The notes below the pieces were generated by a model. That model made no database searches. It worked only from the letters and a program-made list of their open reading frames with translations, and was not told the DNA's origin. A stretch of 64,000 nucleotides of DNA, taken from Utricularia gibba (lineage: Eukaryota; Streptophyta; Magnoliopsida; Lamiales; Lentibulariaceae). Below are positions 11,960 to 24,224 of the stretch, piece after piece; within the stretch, counting starts at the first letter, position 1, and each line of letters opens with the position of its first letter. A program made the position numbers and the translations under genes. The stretch is from assembly GCA_002189035.1 (NCBI GenBank), contig NEEC01000018.1, positions 62,001 to 126,000 of the forward strand, in the 5' to 3' direction.

Positions 11960-12560
11960 CATGTTCTTTACCTTGTTCTTTATCAAAATCTACGAGGAGT
12001 AAACTCCTATTCATAGACTATGACTAAGAGACGTTACAAAACACTGTAATATAATGCGTGATAATATACAAAATCTGGAAGAAATGCAACAAAGAACTGA
12101 GATTTATGCTCAAGATGTGGAAGTAAACTTTATATATTTTAAAAACTAAAAAAGTTTAACCACGAATGCCCATGAAAACAGAAAACAAAAACCAAAAAGT
12201 TGTTCCTCCTCTCTATAATGGAGAACACATAATAAGTTCAAGTGCGAAAAGTAACTTGAAAAGTCAGAAAAAATCCAATACAAAGTGTTCCAATTTTTCT
12301 TTAATTCACTCCCACTTGCATTAACTTTTTTTACTCCTTTTCTATCATTCTTTCTATTTTACATGTGCAGCCAGCTTTCTCATTTATGCAAGTAAGCGCT
12401 AATTATTGTTGCAAACTCTAACATGTCGTAAGTCAAAGGCCCTGACTAGTGTCATTTTTTCACCTCCAATGGATCTATTTCACGTACAATTCATGAAATG
12501 TGAGTGTCTAGTCTCCTACAATACTCCAAAATTGACTCCTGCCACTTTGGATGAAAATAC
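11960..12560 (-). repeat. LTR-like repeat, second family, inverted copy
   Basis: The reverse complement parallels 8350-8990 over several hundred bases: GGAGTATTGTAGGAG, AATGACACTAGTCAGGGCC, TTAATGCAAGTG, TTTTCATGG, GTAACGTCTCTTAGTCA. It is more diverged and AT-richer than the direct copy. With that copy it brackets the hAT remnant and the third-family repeat in inverted orientation. From 12561 to 13031 I see only AT-rich sequence without a gene. Confidence 0.55.
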
Positions 12561-13036
12561 GTGAAAACAATACAAAAATATGAACAGATAATAATAATTA
12601 GAATTTTCCAGTAAAATAAAATACTCATTAATATAACTTATAAGCAAGTAATGGGCAAAAAAAGGAGATAATTTACTCTTAGACATACATAGTAGCAATT
12701 GAAAAGAAGGATGTAAAGAAGATTTGGATGAAGGGAAAGAAGTGACATGACTCAAGAGATTAAAAAGTGAAAATGATATACAATAGTGTATATACAATTG
12801 TCAAAAAAGAAAGAGAAGTATAAAAGGACGATATTCACTCCCATGTTTTTGTAAAAGCAAGGAAACCAATAAAAGGATGGGGAGGAAGGGGATTGGAGAT
12901 ATTTCGAAGAAGAAGAAGACACCTAGAATGAAGAAAACAAAAGAAGTGCTACCAGTTGAAAAACTCAGATTGGTTCGTGAAATATTCCTTCCTACTAATA
13001 TTAGAGATGTAAAACTAGAATAGACTATTTTGTATT

Positions 13037-13967
13037 TGATAACACATATTTTTGAGTGTTTAAGAATAGGAAAATAACTAATGTTTTGCTACAAAACTCA
13101 AATTTTAGTATGTATTTCTATGCTTTTGTGAGTAGTACCACCGTAGTGTATTTTATTCCTACTTGGGACTAAATTTAAGTTTTAATAATTTCCCTGAGCA
13201 ATGCAGCGTATATCAACAACCTAAATCCTAAGGAGGTGAAAGAGAATAGTGAAGTTGTTGAAGATGGGGACAAAAGCTAAATAAAGTACACCAAATTCCA
13301 AGTCAAACATAAAAAAGAAGATTTTTGCTTGTTTTGTCGTTTCTTTTCATGCCGTTAAGTTGTGAAACGAAGATAGTTTTCATGATATGTTATGAAAGTG
13401 TGTTACTTTTCCTCAATATGAGTAGTTAGGCACTTAGGATTGCCTTGAGATAAAGGGGAATGAGCATGCTCATCGTTCATTAAACCACACTATCACTTAA
13501 TCATTTTACTTCCTTGACAAATCAAGATAGATTCAAGAGAGCTACTTTCATCATAAACAACTCTTATTAGAAGTAGATCAAAAACTAGGGAAAAACAAAG
13601 ATTTGGTTAGACTTGAGTCTTTGTTTGTTAGGTGATTGATTTTCGTTTTGAGTGGGATAGTTGTAATGATTAGCATGCTACCCCTAAATGTCTTAAGGTA
13701 TCATCTTCTTTTATTTTATACAAATATTTGATTTTTCTCATTATTAGCTTTTTGTATATTATTGCAAAACTCTTGCTTCTAGTTTAAAATTTCCAATCGT
13801 GATAAAAATAGTATACATTAACCTTCACACAAGCACATAGCTCCTTAAATTTAACTTTAATTCATTATGCTCATATTTTTTATCCGATTGATTGTGAATT
13901 AGGCTATAAATTTATTTGATAGAAAAATTTATAATTTTAATGATATTCAAAAAAATTTCGTTTATTA
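13037..13967 (+). mobile_element. Solo LTR, copy F, with 5-bp target duplication GTATT
   Basis: The element starts TGATAACACATATTTTTGAGTG and ends in TTTCGTTTATTA, where the family consensus end is TTTATCA, so the last dinucleotide has drifted from CA to TA. It is flanked on both sides by GTATT (13032-13036 and 13968-13972). TG start, family end and a 5-bp duplication identify a solo LTR left by intra-element recombination. It is 931 bp, shorter than copy B (1405 bp). From 13973 to 15043 I see AT-rich DNA with no gene. Confidence 0.85.
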
Positions 13968-15043
13968 GTATTTCTATTAGGATTTGACTTTGCTATTGAT
14001 TTTTGTTTATTTTCTATTTTCAACATTTTAATCATGAAAATGAATTAGAGCTTGTGGATATGGTATAGCGAAAGTTAACATGATTCGGATATATACTATT
14101 ATTTTTCAAAACTTGGTGTGACATGCAGAAACATGAAACGAGTAGCATGTAATATGCAATTTTTTCCTCTTGTGCTCTAGAATAGAACTTTCTCTAAATC
14201 AATTACATCAAGAAAAACCTTAGTGTTTTGAAAACCAAATAGTTAATATTACCAACATATATGTGTCCATGCTTTCACATTAGAAATTAGATAGTCATTT
14301 GATAAAATTCCCACAATGCAAAAATGTCTATAACAGTAGTGATCATTAGACAAATTGTTTGAAATGCACTAAGTTTCTATACGAACTATTCAGCCCCTGA
14401 AGGTTTGAAATATAATCTTTTTATTGAGGATAAAAATATGAAAAAAATCAATTCCATCTTTGAGAAAATCCCCTAGATTTTTCAACGGAAGAACTCTCCA
14501 ATAGGGGTAAGCTAGAAGTGGCCAATGCATCTAGTCCACTGTCATCTCACGTCCATATCACTTATTGTTCGACATCCCATTATTCTTTAGTCCAAAGGAT
14601 GCAATCCGTATACTATGACCCAGTTACGATGCCTTGGTAATAATAGAGTATATATGAATCACCAAAATCAATTGGATCTTGTTTGATTAAAATGTCCTAG
14701 TCCAATAGGTAAGGTGATTTTTAATCTAATTATAGGATATGAAAAGTTCAATTGATCAAAAAATTGTGAATTCATCTTAGTCAAATCTAAGATGACGTAC
14801 AGCATTATCTTTGAGAGATTTGAAATCAACTCATTTGATATAATACTTTCATAGTATACGTGAAAATTGAATTCTTCACATTTGTAGAAGCAGCCACATT
14901 AGCGATATACTATGAAGTATTGTGCAAATGCATATCAGAAAACTCAATAAACATCATTAATATGATCGACAAATAAGAATTAATTTTATCAAAATTGAAA
15001 TTGTCGTAGATGAGCGGCGCCTTATTACACGAGTCTAAGACAA

Positions 15044-17020
15044 CTACTGCATCTCTGCTTCCTTAAAAATTGCTGCTGCTCTAGCGTTGTCGCAGTCCTG
15101 CTGAAAGGTCCAATACAATGGAGTGTAGAACAAGCAGCACAATCCAAACGGAACCACCATCATACACAGAAGCCCTCTGGACAAAGCGTCGGCTGCCTTG
15201 GCTGAGCCCAGAACCGGATCGATGCTTTTGATATCGTAATCATACATCTTCTCAGCAAGAATCCCAACAACAGGAGCAGCGAACGATGAAAACGAGACTT
15301 CAAAAGCACGATCGAATGCATAGATCATCGTACGATGTTTTGCAGGAACTACCTCAGCAAACATCGGTCCGTTAGCTGCTGTGGCGCACCAACTGATGGT
15401 GAGGCCCATCAGGAGGAGGGAGATGGCGTAAGTGTTGTAGCTGCTGACATCTTGTGGTATGACTTTGAGGAGGAGGATGGAGAAAGGGATTCCCATGGCA
15501 GCACTGAACTGTGCGCACATGATCCTTCCTGAGTATCGATATTTACGAGATATTCGATCTGCAATTACACCACCAAACAAGGATCCAAGAGCACATCCGG
15601 CAGCAAACAGACTGACCAAGGATGCAGCACTGTTGTGATCGAAACCTGCTTAGCAGATCAAACACATGTGAGTTTGGCAGAGAAAAACCTCAGGAGCAAT
15701 TTGCAAATAAAGCCTACCAATCAATTCAAACCAAAGGGTGAAGAAGACGAAGGCTGTCCAGGGAATGGAGCCTACAAGACCTTGTAAAACAATGACCTGA
15801 AAAGTAGGAACTTTCATGACAATTTTCATGGCAGTCCAGGATTCTTTCCACACAGATGTAGATTTCCTGCTTCTTTCCTCGATCAAATTCTCCCTGGAAA
15901 CAGTAAACCAAATCAAGGAACTGAAGAATGAAAAGACCAAAGAATATGAAGTTCAACCAATGTTATACCTATCGTGCATTTTACCAGAATCATGGTAACT
16001 GGTGATCCCCTTGGGGTCTTTAACAAACTGAAAGACAAGAAATCCAATAAAACAGCTCAGAGTTCCCATTATGATAAAGGCAAGTCTCCATCCTGGCACA
16101 CTCCAGAAAGTGTAACCAGCCATTACAGTGGCAATGGCTCCACCTCCAATGCCCCCAATATTCCCAACGAGACTCAGTAACCCGAATCCTGCCCCTCGAA
16201 CACCATCCTTGTAACTATCTGCAACAAAAGACTGAAGTGCGGGTATTACTATGGCGAGTCCAAAGCCATTTAATGCTCTCCAAAGTGCAACATGAGTGAA
16301 ATGATTGCTTGCACCAACAGCTGCAGTTGAGAAAGCCCAGCAAAAAATCCCCATTGCAAGTACTGTGGGGCGATCATAGTTGATGACTAGCACCCCAGCA
16401 GTTGGTGATGCCAGGCCCTGCACAAAGTTCCTGATAAAAGTGAGGTACCCAAGGTCTGATGGCCCCACAGCAAAGGCTTCGCTGACTTCCTTGTAAACGG
16501 CAGGGAGGAGATTTTCATCAGCGCGCTCCATTATTGAAGCCATGTTAATGATGATCAAGGAAAGTGACATGCCAAAAAATACCCTAGTTCTGTTGCAAAA
16601 GAGAAACATGGATGAGATGATTAGCTCCTTGTAACAAAGATGGTATTTTGCTTTTGTCTGCATTAGCCACCAAGAATTCCCATTTATTTGGCCAGTGCGA
16701 ATGAAGAAGGTACACAAACACCTATATGCAATAGGGAGCAGCAAGAACAAACTACTGCGAATCAAAAAACAAAATGATCCGCGAATTAACCCTAAAAACA
16801 CATGTGCAGAATCATCAGGGAATCCAAAAAGATTCCCACGAACCAAACCACATAGATGATGGCATAAGAGCACTACAAGAGAAACGGCTCAATCAACACA
16901 GGGTCATAAATTAAGAACCCACAACAAACTAGTAAACCAACCAACTAAGAGCCCATGAACCAAGGAATCCGAAATTAGAAGAGTTGATAGGCCAAATGGG
17001 ATCCAAAAAACTCACTTCAT
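15044..17020 (-). CDS. Major facilitator superfamily (spinster/UNE2-like) transporter, 4 exons
   Basis: This is a membrane transporter; the substrate is unknown. Coding exons are 17016-17020, 15969-16589, 15718-15893 and 15044-15645, with introns of 426, 75 and 72 bp, all GT-AG. Total 467 aa. The first coding exon is only ATGAA, followed by a GTGAGT donor, and the phase joins to give MKTRVFFGMSLSL. The protein resembles the plant MFS group around UNE2 and its relatives: IMERADENLLPAVYKEV, GYLTFIRNFVQG, ALWRALNGFGLAIVIPALQS and PGWRLAFIIMG in the N half, then FFTLWFELIG, LFGGVIADRISRKYRYSGR and FAEVVPAKHRTMIYAFD in the C half. About 12 hydrophobic spans are visible. If the mini-exon is wrong, translation could start at the ATG at 16568-16570 (459 aa). 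Confidence 0.88.
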
Positions 17021-17560
17021 GATGTTAAGATTCCCAAAGAACAAATTCGTGAGTCCAAAAAAAAGCTGCCGCGCGACCAAAAGCTCAATGCCACAAATCA
17101 AACCACAAGATAGTCCTGGACAGCTCCCCTTGAGCTGATACAGCGCAGCAACCGAAATCCATCAATCCACGTCAAACCTCAAACTGGGCAGTCACAAAAC
17201 CCAGTGTGAAGCCTAAGACGAAACCAGGAAAACGACAAACTAACACATGAGAGAGAGAAAAAAACATTGGGGCCGTAATGTAATCACAGAAAAGATCCAA
17301 AACCGTATAGTACCAACCCGGTGCCTTGGAAAAAGATCTGGGTGTTCCGATCTGGACAAACATCCATCCGCCTTTGTTCCACAGGAACTTGAGAAGCGGA
17401 CGCTAGTTTCAGAACATCGCTCTAACAATATGGGGATCAGATTATTTAATGGATTCAACTCCCTGCTTCTGACCCTTGTAAATATAATAGTCGAAGTATT
17501 ACGTGTAATAGAGTTATTAAAAATATTAAAGCACGCACTGCACCGTACACAAATTCCCTA
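17021..17560 (-). promoter_or_regulatory. 5' leader and probable promoter of the MFS gene
   Basis: The stretch upstream of the start codon is gene-free and GC-richer than the AT-rich DNA beyond 17560, as expected for a transcribed leader. Reading on the minus strand, a TATA-like TATTATATTTAC lies near 17474-17486, about 455 bp upstream of the ATG. The transcription start is not determinable from sequence. Confidence 0.3.
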
Positions 17561-19437
17561 ACTGGGCCGGCCGAAGCTATGAAAAAGGCTACCTCGACGT
17601 TTTACCCTTGTCACAAGTGTTTCATTGGTGTTTCACCTTATAAAACTTTTTTATAATTTACCCTATAAAGAAAATATATTTGTAATTTATCCTATTAATA
17701 TTCTTTTTTAAAGAATTTCAAATTTTAATAATAAGAATAATAAATAAAGTGCATTGTTTTATGTTTCTAATATATAAATAAGATTTTAATAATATTTTTA
17801 TATTAATGATAAAAATAAAATAAATTTTATGACTAAAAAATTTATTTGCAGTTTACCTTTATCTGAAATCAATGAAATAAATTTATAATTTTATCAAATA
17901 GTGTATTAATATTCCTTTTTAAAAGATTACAAAGTCTACTTATCATAATAATAAAATGTGATGTATTATTTTTGTCAAAAAAAATTTAATACAAATTATA
18001 AAAAATGAAATGAATTTCATGAATAAATATCAAACATATAGTAAATATAGCATTTTATATAACAAATTTTGTTATTAATATATGTTGTATATCAAAAGAA
18101 ATTATTATATAAGACAAGTGAATATTTACAATATTAATGTATTAATGTATCAAAAGAAATCATTAAATTTTAAATTTTAAAACCTAAATCAAAAACCAAA
18201 AAAAAACTAAACCTTGTGATACATGTATAATTATACCAAAAATAAGAGATGGTATATAAATAGAGGGTATATAACAGTATAATTTTATCTCAATTCATCT
18301 ACTTTCATTATTTTATTCTATATTCATGATATAATTTATCTTGAGTATAATTTATCCCATCTACTAAATATACTATTTTTCTTTTCTTATTTAACTATCT
18401 ACTTTTATACTCTCTATCAAACACACTATAAATACCAAATCCTATTAAAATTAAAATGTTATATTTTAAATTCAAGATAAATTATTAACAATATTAATGT
18501 ATTAAAAAGTACATCTAACAATTTTGTTAAGAATATAAATATGAAAATCATAAAATTGAGGTAAAATGCAAAGAAAATCTAATTTTTTGGTAATTTGCAA
18601 AATGTTTACAAACATAGGGTAAATGGTTAAGGAAATAAAAAGGTTGGGATATTTGTCCCATTTCCCACTATGAAAAACAAGGCCCAATCATAAAGCTCAT
18701 TGACGAGCCACTCATACACCATAACGAATCAGATTATTTCATGGCAGTCTCACTGAACCCATTAGTCACACCGTCTGTCTATTTCGTCCGGTTTAAAAAA
18801 AAAACGAATTCTATAATATAAATAGTAGATTCTCACGATTCTGATGAATCAAAATTTACAAATAAAATGAATAAAAAGTTTAAAGTAAAAACGAATACTG
18901 AATAATAATTAGTAACACACCAAAAATATTGCCATAAAATGGAAAATAATATTATAAGGCAAACCGATCTCTATTACTTACAAGGGTATCATATGTGTCA
19001 TTGACAGCTTGGTGTCCAATCAATGTCTTCATACAAGTAAACTTTCTCCCAAAATGACATCCATTTCCCCATATAAATTTTGTCATTACCCTCATACTTT
19101 GGTTGTTCGACTACTTTCTAGGATTTTTTTTTGTTTTTTTGAAATGTTTATAATTCAAGAAATAATCATCAACCCATATTTTAAATCTAGTGTGCTGAGG
19201 GTGAAAATCGGTATCCGAGATGGGGCCGATTTTCGAGTTATGGGTGCAGCTGGAAATATCGCACCGTATAATGCTTTTCTGTGATCCATTCGATTTGATC
19301 AACAGAAATGAGGGTGGACGGAGATTTTTACATAGAAACTGCCGAAGGACGGAAAAACTACGAAACTGTCGGAGCTCGTCGGAAAAAATCTCTACTAGAC
19401 AAAGATGGTGAAATAAGGTACAAGTTGAGGGGCTCAA
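17561..19437. other. AT-rich intergenic DNA, no gene seen
   Basis: 17561-18700 is extremely AT-rich with no coding pattern. At 18990-19437 the sequence becomes more balanced (GGGGCCGATTTTCGAG and similar) and runs straight into the Tat-like repeat at 19438, so it may be more of that retroelement's non-coding DNA. No splice-supported ORF was found. Confidence 0.5.
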
Positions 19438-19726
19438 AGTCGAACCCTTTCGTCGTTATGATTTCTTCTATTTATAGAAGAGGTTGATCCATCCAAGTCC
19501 TGGCTTCTGCAAATGTTGGTTGCTTTCTACACCTGCTATGTGATCTCACTTTTCAAATATAGTTCGCCTGCTCTGCCGTAATTCGGCCGCTTTTCAGATT
19601 GTACCATACGGCCATCGTTATCAGATTTCTAACGTATATCGGTCTGTCGACTAGTATTATCCTGTCACAACTCCTTTTGTCAGTCTTTCAGTAGTCGATT
19701 CTCCTCACCCAATTTGTACCCCATCA
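19438..19726 (-). repeat. Second copy of the Tat-like gag-upstream repeat
   Basis: About 289 bp aligns with 4056-4340 in the same orientation, differing by scattered substitutions. It is detached from any recognisable gag or protease sequence here. 19727-20096 shows no gene. Confidence 0.75.
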
Positions 19727-20096
19727 TAGTGATATCTACATTGTCATAATTATCTTGTCTTATCATCTATCTACATTAAGGAAAACGTATTAACATAGCA
19801 TCTTCTTTTATGTTTATTATCATGTATTTGTCATAGCATCTTCTACTTCATTTTACAACCATTGGAGTAGGTTACTTGTCGTCTACGTGTTTAGGGAATT
19901 TTCTTTTGGTTTTTAGAGAATGCAACGAGTGCTTGTTGCATTTCATCGAGAAAAGTGGTAGCTCTTCATCCTCATGATTCGTCCCATGGCAGGTACTTAA
20001 CATGTTATATGCGTATTATATGCTCTAATAGGCTCTTGTAGGGAAAATAGTATACACTATTGTCATTGTCATCCAGACATCCTTATCAGTCAGGAT

Positions 20097-21293
20097 TGAT
20101 AAACGAAAATTCTTCATGTCGTTGGATAAATTTCAAATTCTATTATCAAATAAGTTTATAAATCTAATTTTCAATCAAACACAAATTATATGCATATAAT
20201 GAATTTAGGATCGAATACAAAGAATGAAGTACTTGTTGCATAAAAGTTAATGCATTTTATTTTATTATAATAAAATATTAATTTTAAGCTGAGACCTATA
20301 CAATTTAAATAGCAAGATACAGCAAAGACAATAAATAATGCAAATCACATTATACTTTAGAAAGAGACTAATATAACACTCTAAGGTTACAAGGTAGTGT
20401 GTCCATCATTTCTCTCATTCCAACTTAATGAAATTGTACTAGACTTTAGTTTACTTCTAATTAGATTTCTTATGATAACTACATCATCGTTTCATCCTCC
20501 AATATCTATCTAGATTAGATAATGATTAATACAAGAATTCGATTGTTATGAACTAGAGAACAATAATAAAACCCACCCTTTTCTTTCCCAAAATTTCATG
20601 TTTTGCTTAACTACTCATGATTAATCGAAAACAAGACAAATACATAAAATGATATTGAAAGTATGTCCATACTAGCAATCTACCAAATAGAAAATAAATA
20701 ATATCAAAGGTAAAAAAATCTCAAATAAAAGATTAAATAGTTTGTTCTCAATCTAATCCTAACTGATGTAGTGTTTCTACGAGAGAATTCTTTGAATGAT
20801 TTAAAATTTGTTTCTGCTCATTGTTCGATTTTTCTTCTTCTTCTTTTTCTTTTTCCGTTATTCTTTTGGAGTTGTTCATCTAAGATCTTTTCTTTCATAT
20901 CTTTCTTGAAAATACATTTCTTTCACCTCTTTTCTCACCTTCTCCAGATTCGTGTGTACTATATTTACTCTTTTATAAGTTTTTTCTCTTTTTTTATCTT
21001 CATTTTGCTCTAAAATAGTTCCTGTCATGCATAGATTTTTCGATTTTCCAGAATGTGACTCATTGGGATATGCTGCTTTACTCAAACAGATGAGATTAAA
21101 TCAAGATTAGGGTTACATCATAAATTTACTTCCAATTTGCAGCAAAATAATAAGATTGTGGTAGGAGTTTAAAAAATACCAAGATTTGTATTAAAATCCT
21201 AATTTTTACAGGATAATCCACTGATTTTAATAATTAAAACCATAAAAAATTATGCCTTATTAGGTGAGAATATATCTTTTTGTGTCGTTATCA
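20097..21293 (-). mobile_element. LTR-family copy H, antisense
   Basis: On the plus strand it begins TGATAAACGAAAATTC and ends GTCGTTATCA, so on the minus strand it runs TGATAACGAC to TTTATCA, the family's terminal pattern. ATCAAATAAGTTTATAAAT and the GGATCGAATACAAAGAATGA string match the corresponding parts of copies B and C. Flanking bases (AGGAT, GCAAG) do not give a perfect 5-bp duplication. There is no internal coding region. It is probably an old solo LTR. Confidence 0.6.
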
Positions 21294-23361
21294 GCAAGAT
21301 GGTATGCCTCTTATGGGTAAACTTCCAGCCTATCACCGTGTTGTGCAGATCCCTCTTTTCTCTGAGATTTCTTGAACAATTCAATATCCCATATCTCTTT
21401 GGAATAATAGAAGGAAATTAATTTCCCTCCTTCATAACATTATCGAAGTATTTTCAGCACAAAATCCTTTAACGCAGGATTGTTTGACGCAAAAGTCCTC
21501 CAATCACTTGAAATATCATAGTTGACAATAGAATGAATTAAACGTCACAAGGTGATATGTGTAAAGAGTGTTGGAATCAATTCAAATAAAACTATACGAT
21601 TTCACTTTTCAGTTTCAATTATATTTGAAAAATTATAATTAAAAATTAATTTACGAAAATAAAATTATATTTATTAATAATCTTCATTTATAACGAGGAA
21701 TATATATTTTTTAAATTTAGTTCACAAATTATAAAAGAATATGAATAATAGAACTACAAAACGCTTATTTCAATCCATTAATCTTGTTTCTTTTACATTA
21801 ATCTTTACCGTCACTCAAACTGGAAAACTAAGTTTTAATCCATCTGCTTACTAAATATTTAACATCCTATTAAATTTTGCTATTTTCTTAAATGTCAATA
21901 TAGATGCTGAAAATATAAGAAAACTGTTAGAAGTGAGTATGATCAAGTAAACGTAACTTGTTAGTAAATCTTCACATATTAGACTTTTAAAATTTTTCAA
22001 AATATAAATGAGTTAAGAAAATATATTTTGCAAAATTCAGTAAGAATAACTTAATAAGAAATAAAAAATTTTAACATATAATAGGCAGAATTCACATTTA
22101 TTTGAAAAATCAGTTTTGAATTTAAAATATGACATATTTATTTATCAATAAATTGTTTTGAATTCATTTCTTCTATTAGATATATTTCTGATTATTAAAA
22201 AAATGATGAATAAAAGAAATATTTCACATTGATTCAAACCATTTTGATCATATGGAAAAAAAATGCTATTGGTATTGAATACCCAAGAACAAAATTTAAG
22301 ATATAATAAGTACATTTTATTTATTAAGTTTTCAATAGCTTTTAAATTTTACAATTATATAAAAAACATTCTTTTACAATTATATAATATACAATTACTT
22401 CTTCTATTATTTTAATAATAAAAAATCAATATATAGTGTCAGTCGAAGTAATACGAACAACCTTGAAGAAAGATTTAATTTTAGTTAACATAATATTATT
22501 TATTTTAAAAATGAAAATATGCTTTTCATATAATAATAATAATAATAATATCTATGAATAATGAATAATGGAAGATGAGAATGTACAACCATGAAAATTA
22601 AATAGATAATATCAGTCGTCATGATATTTGGTTATTTTCATTATTACAATTTTTCTAAGTATCACAAGATTAACAATATCTCCAAATCTAGAAATTAAAA
22701 CATAATGCATATTATTCTTGCAATCTACAGTAAAGAATCACGCATATTCCAAAACTCAAACTGAAAAACAAAAAACAAGAAATTTGAATAAGAGCCAATA
22801 CAAGATTTCATTTAGAACTAGTTACACATCTATATGTAAAACAACACACAAAAACATGTTGAATCTTCTTATTCTTGACACCTTGTGGACTAGAAAATCT
22901 TATGAAGACTTCAATGAGCTCATTGATAACCTTTTCTAACTCATTTATTGTAGGGAAGAATGAATTAAGAACACACAAAATAATAAGAACAAGAACAAGA
23001 ACAAGAGAATCAAGAAACCACAGACTTGATAACAACCTAAAACTAAACCAAGTCTTAGAGAAATTAATTTCCACTTAATTTTTTTTTCAATAATTAGATT
23101 ATTGTAATTAAATATTACAACATGTATATATTGTTAATTGTGAAAATAGAGATAAAGATGGGGGTTTTGTCCCGTTTCATATCTTTAGGTAGATATATAA
23201 GCAAGGAAAAAGAAAAAAACAAAAAATCAGCTATTGAAGAAATGAAGCAAACCACAAGGTTTTGATTATCTACTGAAGTGAAATCTTCTTTCTGATATTT
23301 CAAGCTCATTATTTTTGTGGTTTTTCTAGAAAATTAACTTTGTTAGTCTATTTTTCACTTT
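21294..23361. other. AT-rich intergenic DNA, no gene seen
   Basis: Most of this stretch is very AT-rich. A (TAA)n run lies near 22531-22550, and short AAGAAC repeats occur at 22984-23008. Frames opening here are short, low-complexity and without homology that I recognise. Confidence 0.5.
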
Positions 23362-23625
23362 TGATAAATAAATATTTTAATATCATTGTAAAATTGATTT
23401 TCACATTAAATAAATTTATAAAAATCTAATTCAATTAAAGTACAAATGAAATAAAATATAAAATGGAATTTAGGATGAAACACAAAACATAAGTAACTAG
23501 TGTTTTTAGTGTGGTAAGTTATGCATTTCAAATGTCAAGTTCAGTTTTAATTTATAGTTAAAACTGATAGTAACATAAAACAAAGATAGAAAATAACGAG
23601 TAACAATCTAAAACCATGCATTAAT
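23362..23625 (-). mobile_element. LTR-family copy I, truncated
   Basis: TGATAAATAAATATTTTAAT at 23362 followed by AAATAAATTTATAAAAATC matches the minus-strand 3' end of copies B and C. Similarity continues through the CATAAGTAACTAGTG region and is lost by about 23625. It is a fragment of about 260 bp. Confidence 0.55.
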
Positions 23626-24224
23626 GAAATCCGTCGCTATCGACCCCCAAAAGAAAATTGGGAGTTTGAGGGACCTGATAACCAATGAAAGTGGCACTAG
23701 AGTTTGTGAATAAATGAGGCGCGGTCCAAGGAGGCTGTGATGCGTCCATGGAGAGACTCCATTAACCGCCAGTCCGCCACCTCCTTGGCTCGGGTAAAAT
23801 CCGGGATATCCTTCAGTTTGCAATTGGCCTTCCGACCAATATCAAGGCACCTCTCATCGACTCTCAGGTTCGTACACTTTAGAGTCCCTGTCACTTGCAC
23901 ATGAGGAGCAATTTAACCTCCTCCCCAGCAACATTGGCGTATCAATAGACCGCCTCCCTCTCAGCCATGGTTGGAGAGATGACATCCAGAGATGACAAGA
24001 AGTGCAAGTCACGAGCACTTCCCTCACAAGGGCCCTGGGCCAATAGGTAAATTTGAAAGATAGTCATCTCTCTCTATCAAAATTCAATTCGAGAAACAGT
24101 CATCATCAAAAAATTATTGTATAAAATGATTATCTTTTATATATTATACATTGATCTAAAATCGACTAATTAATGAAATAAGTTTCCCAAATATTATTAA
24201 TTTGAATTTTGAATCATGTGTACG
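23626..24224. other. Unassigned GC-richer block
   Basis: 23640-24060 is clearly GC-richer than its AT-rich surroundings and begins abruptly where the LTR fragment ends. Minus-strand frames of about 70 aa exist but have no recognisable domain. It may be a retroelement fragment. The sequence from 24060 is AT-rich again. Confidence 0.3.

Noticed and set aside
15335-16180. Plus-strand frames opposite the MFS gene
   Set aside because: Antisense shadows of the transporter exons, without domains.
20771-21013. Phe/Ser/Leu-rich 80-aa frame
   Set aside because: T-rich part of LTR copy H; low complexity.
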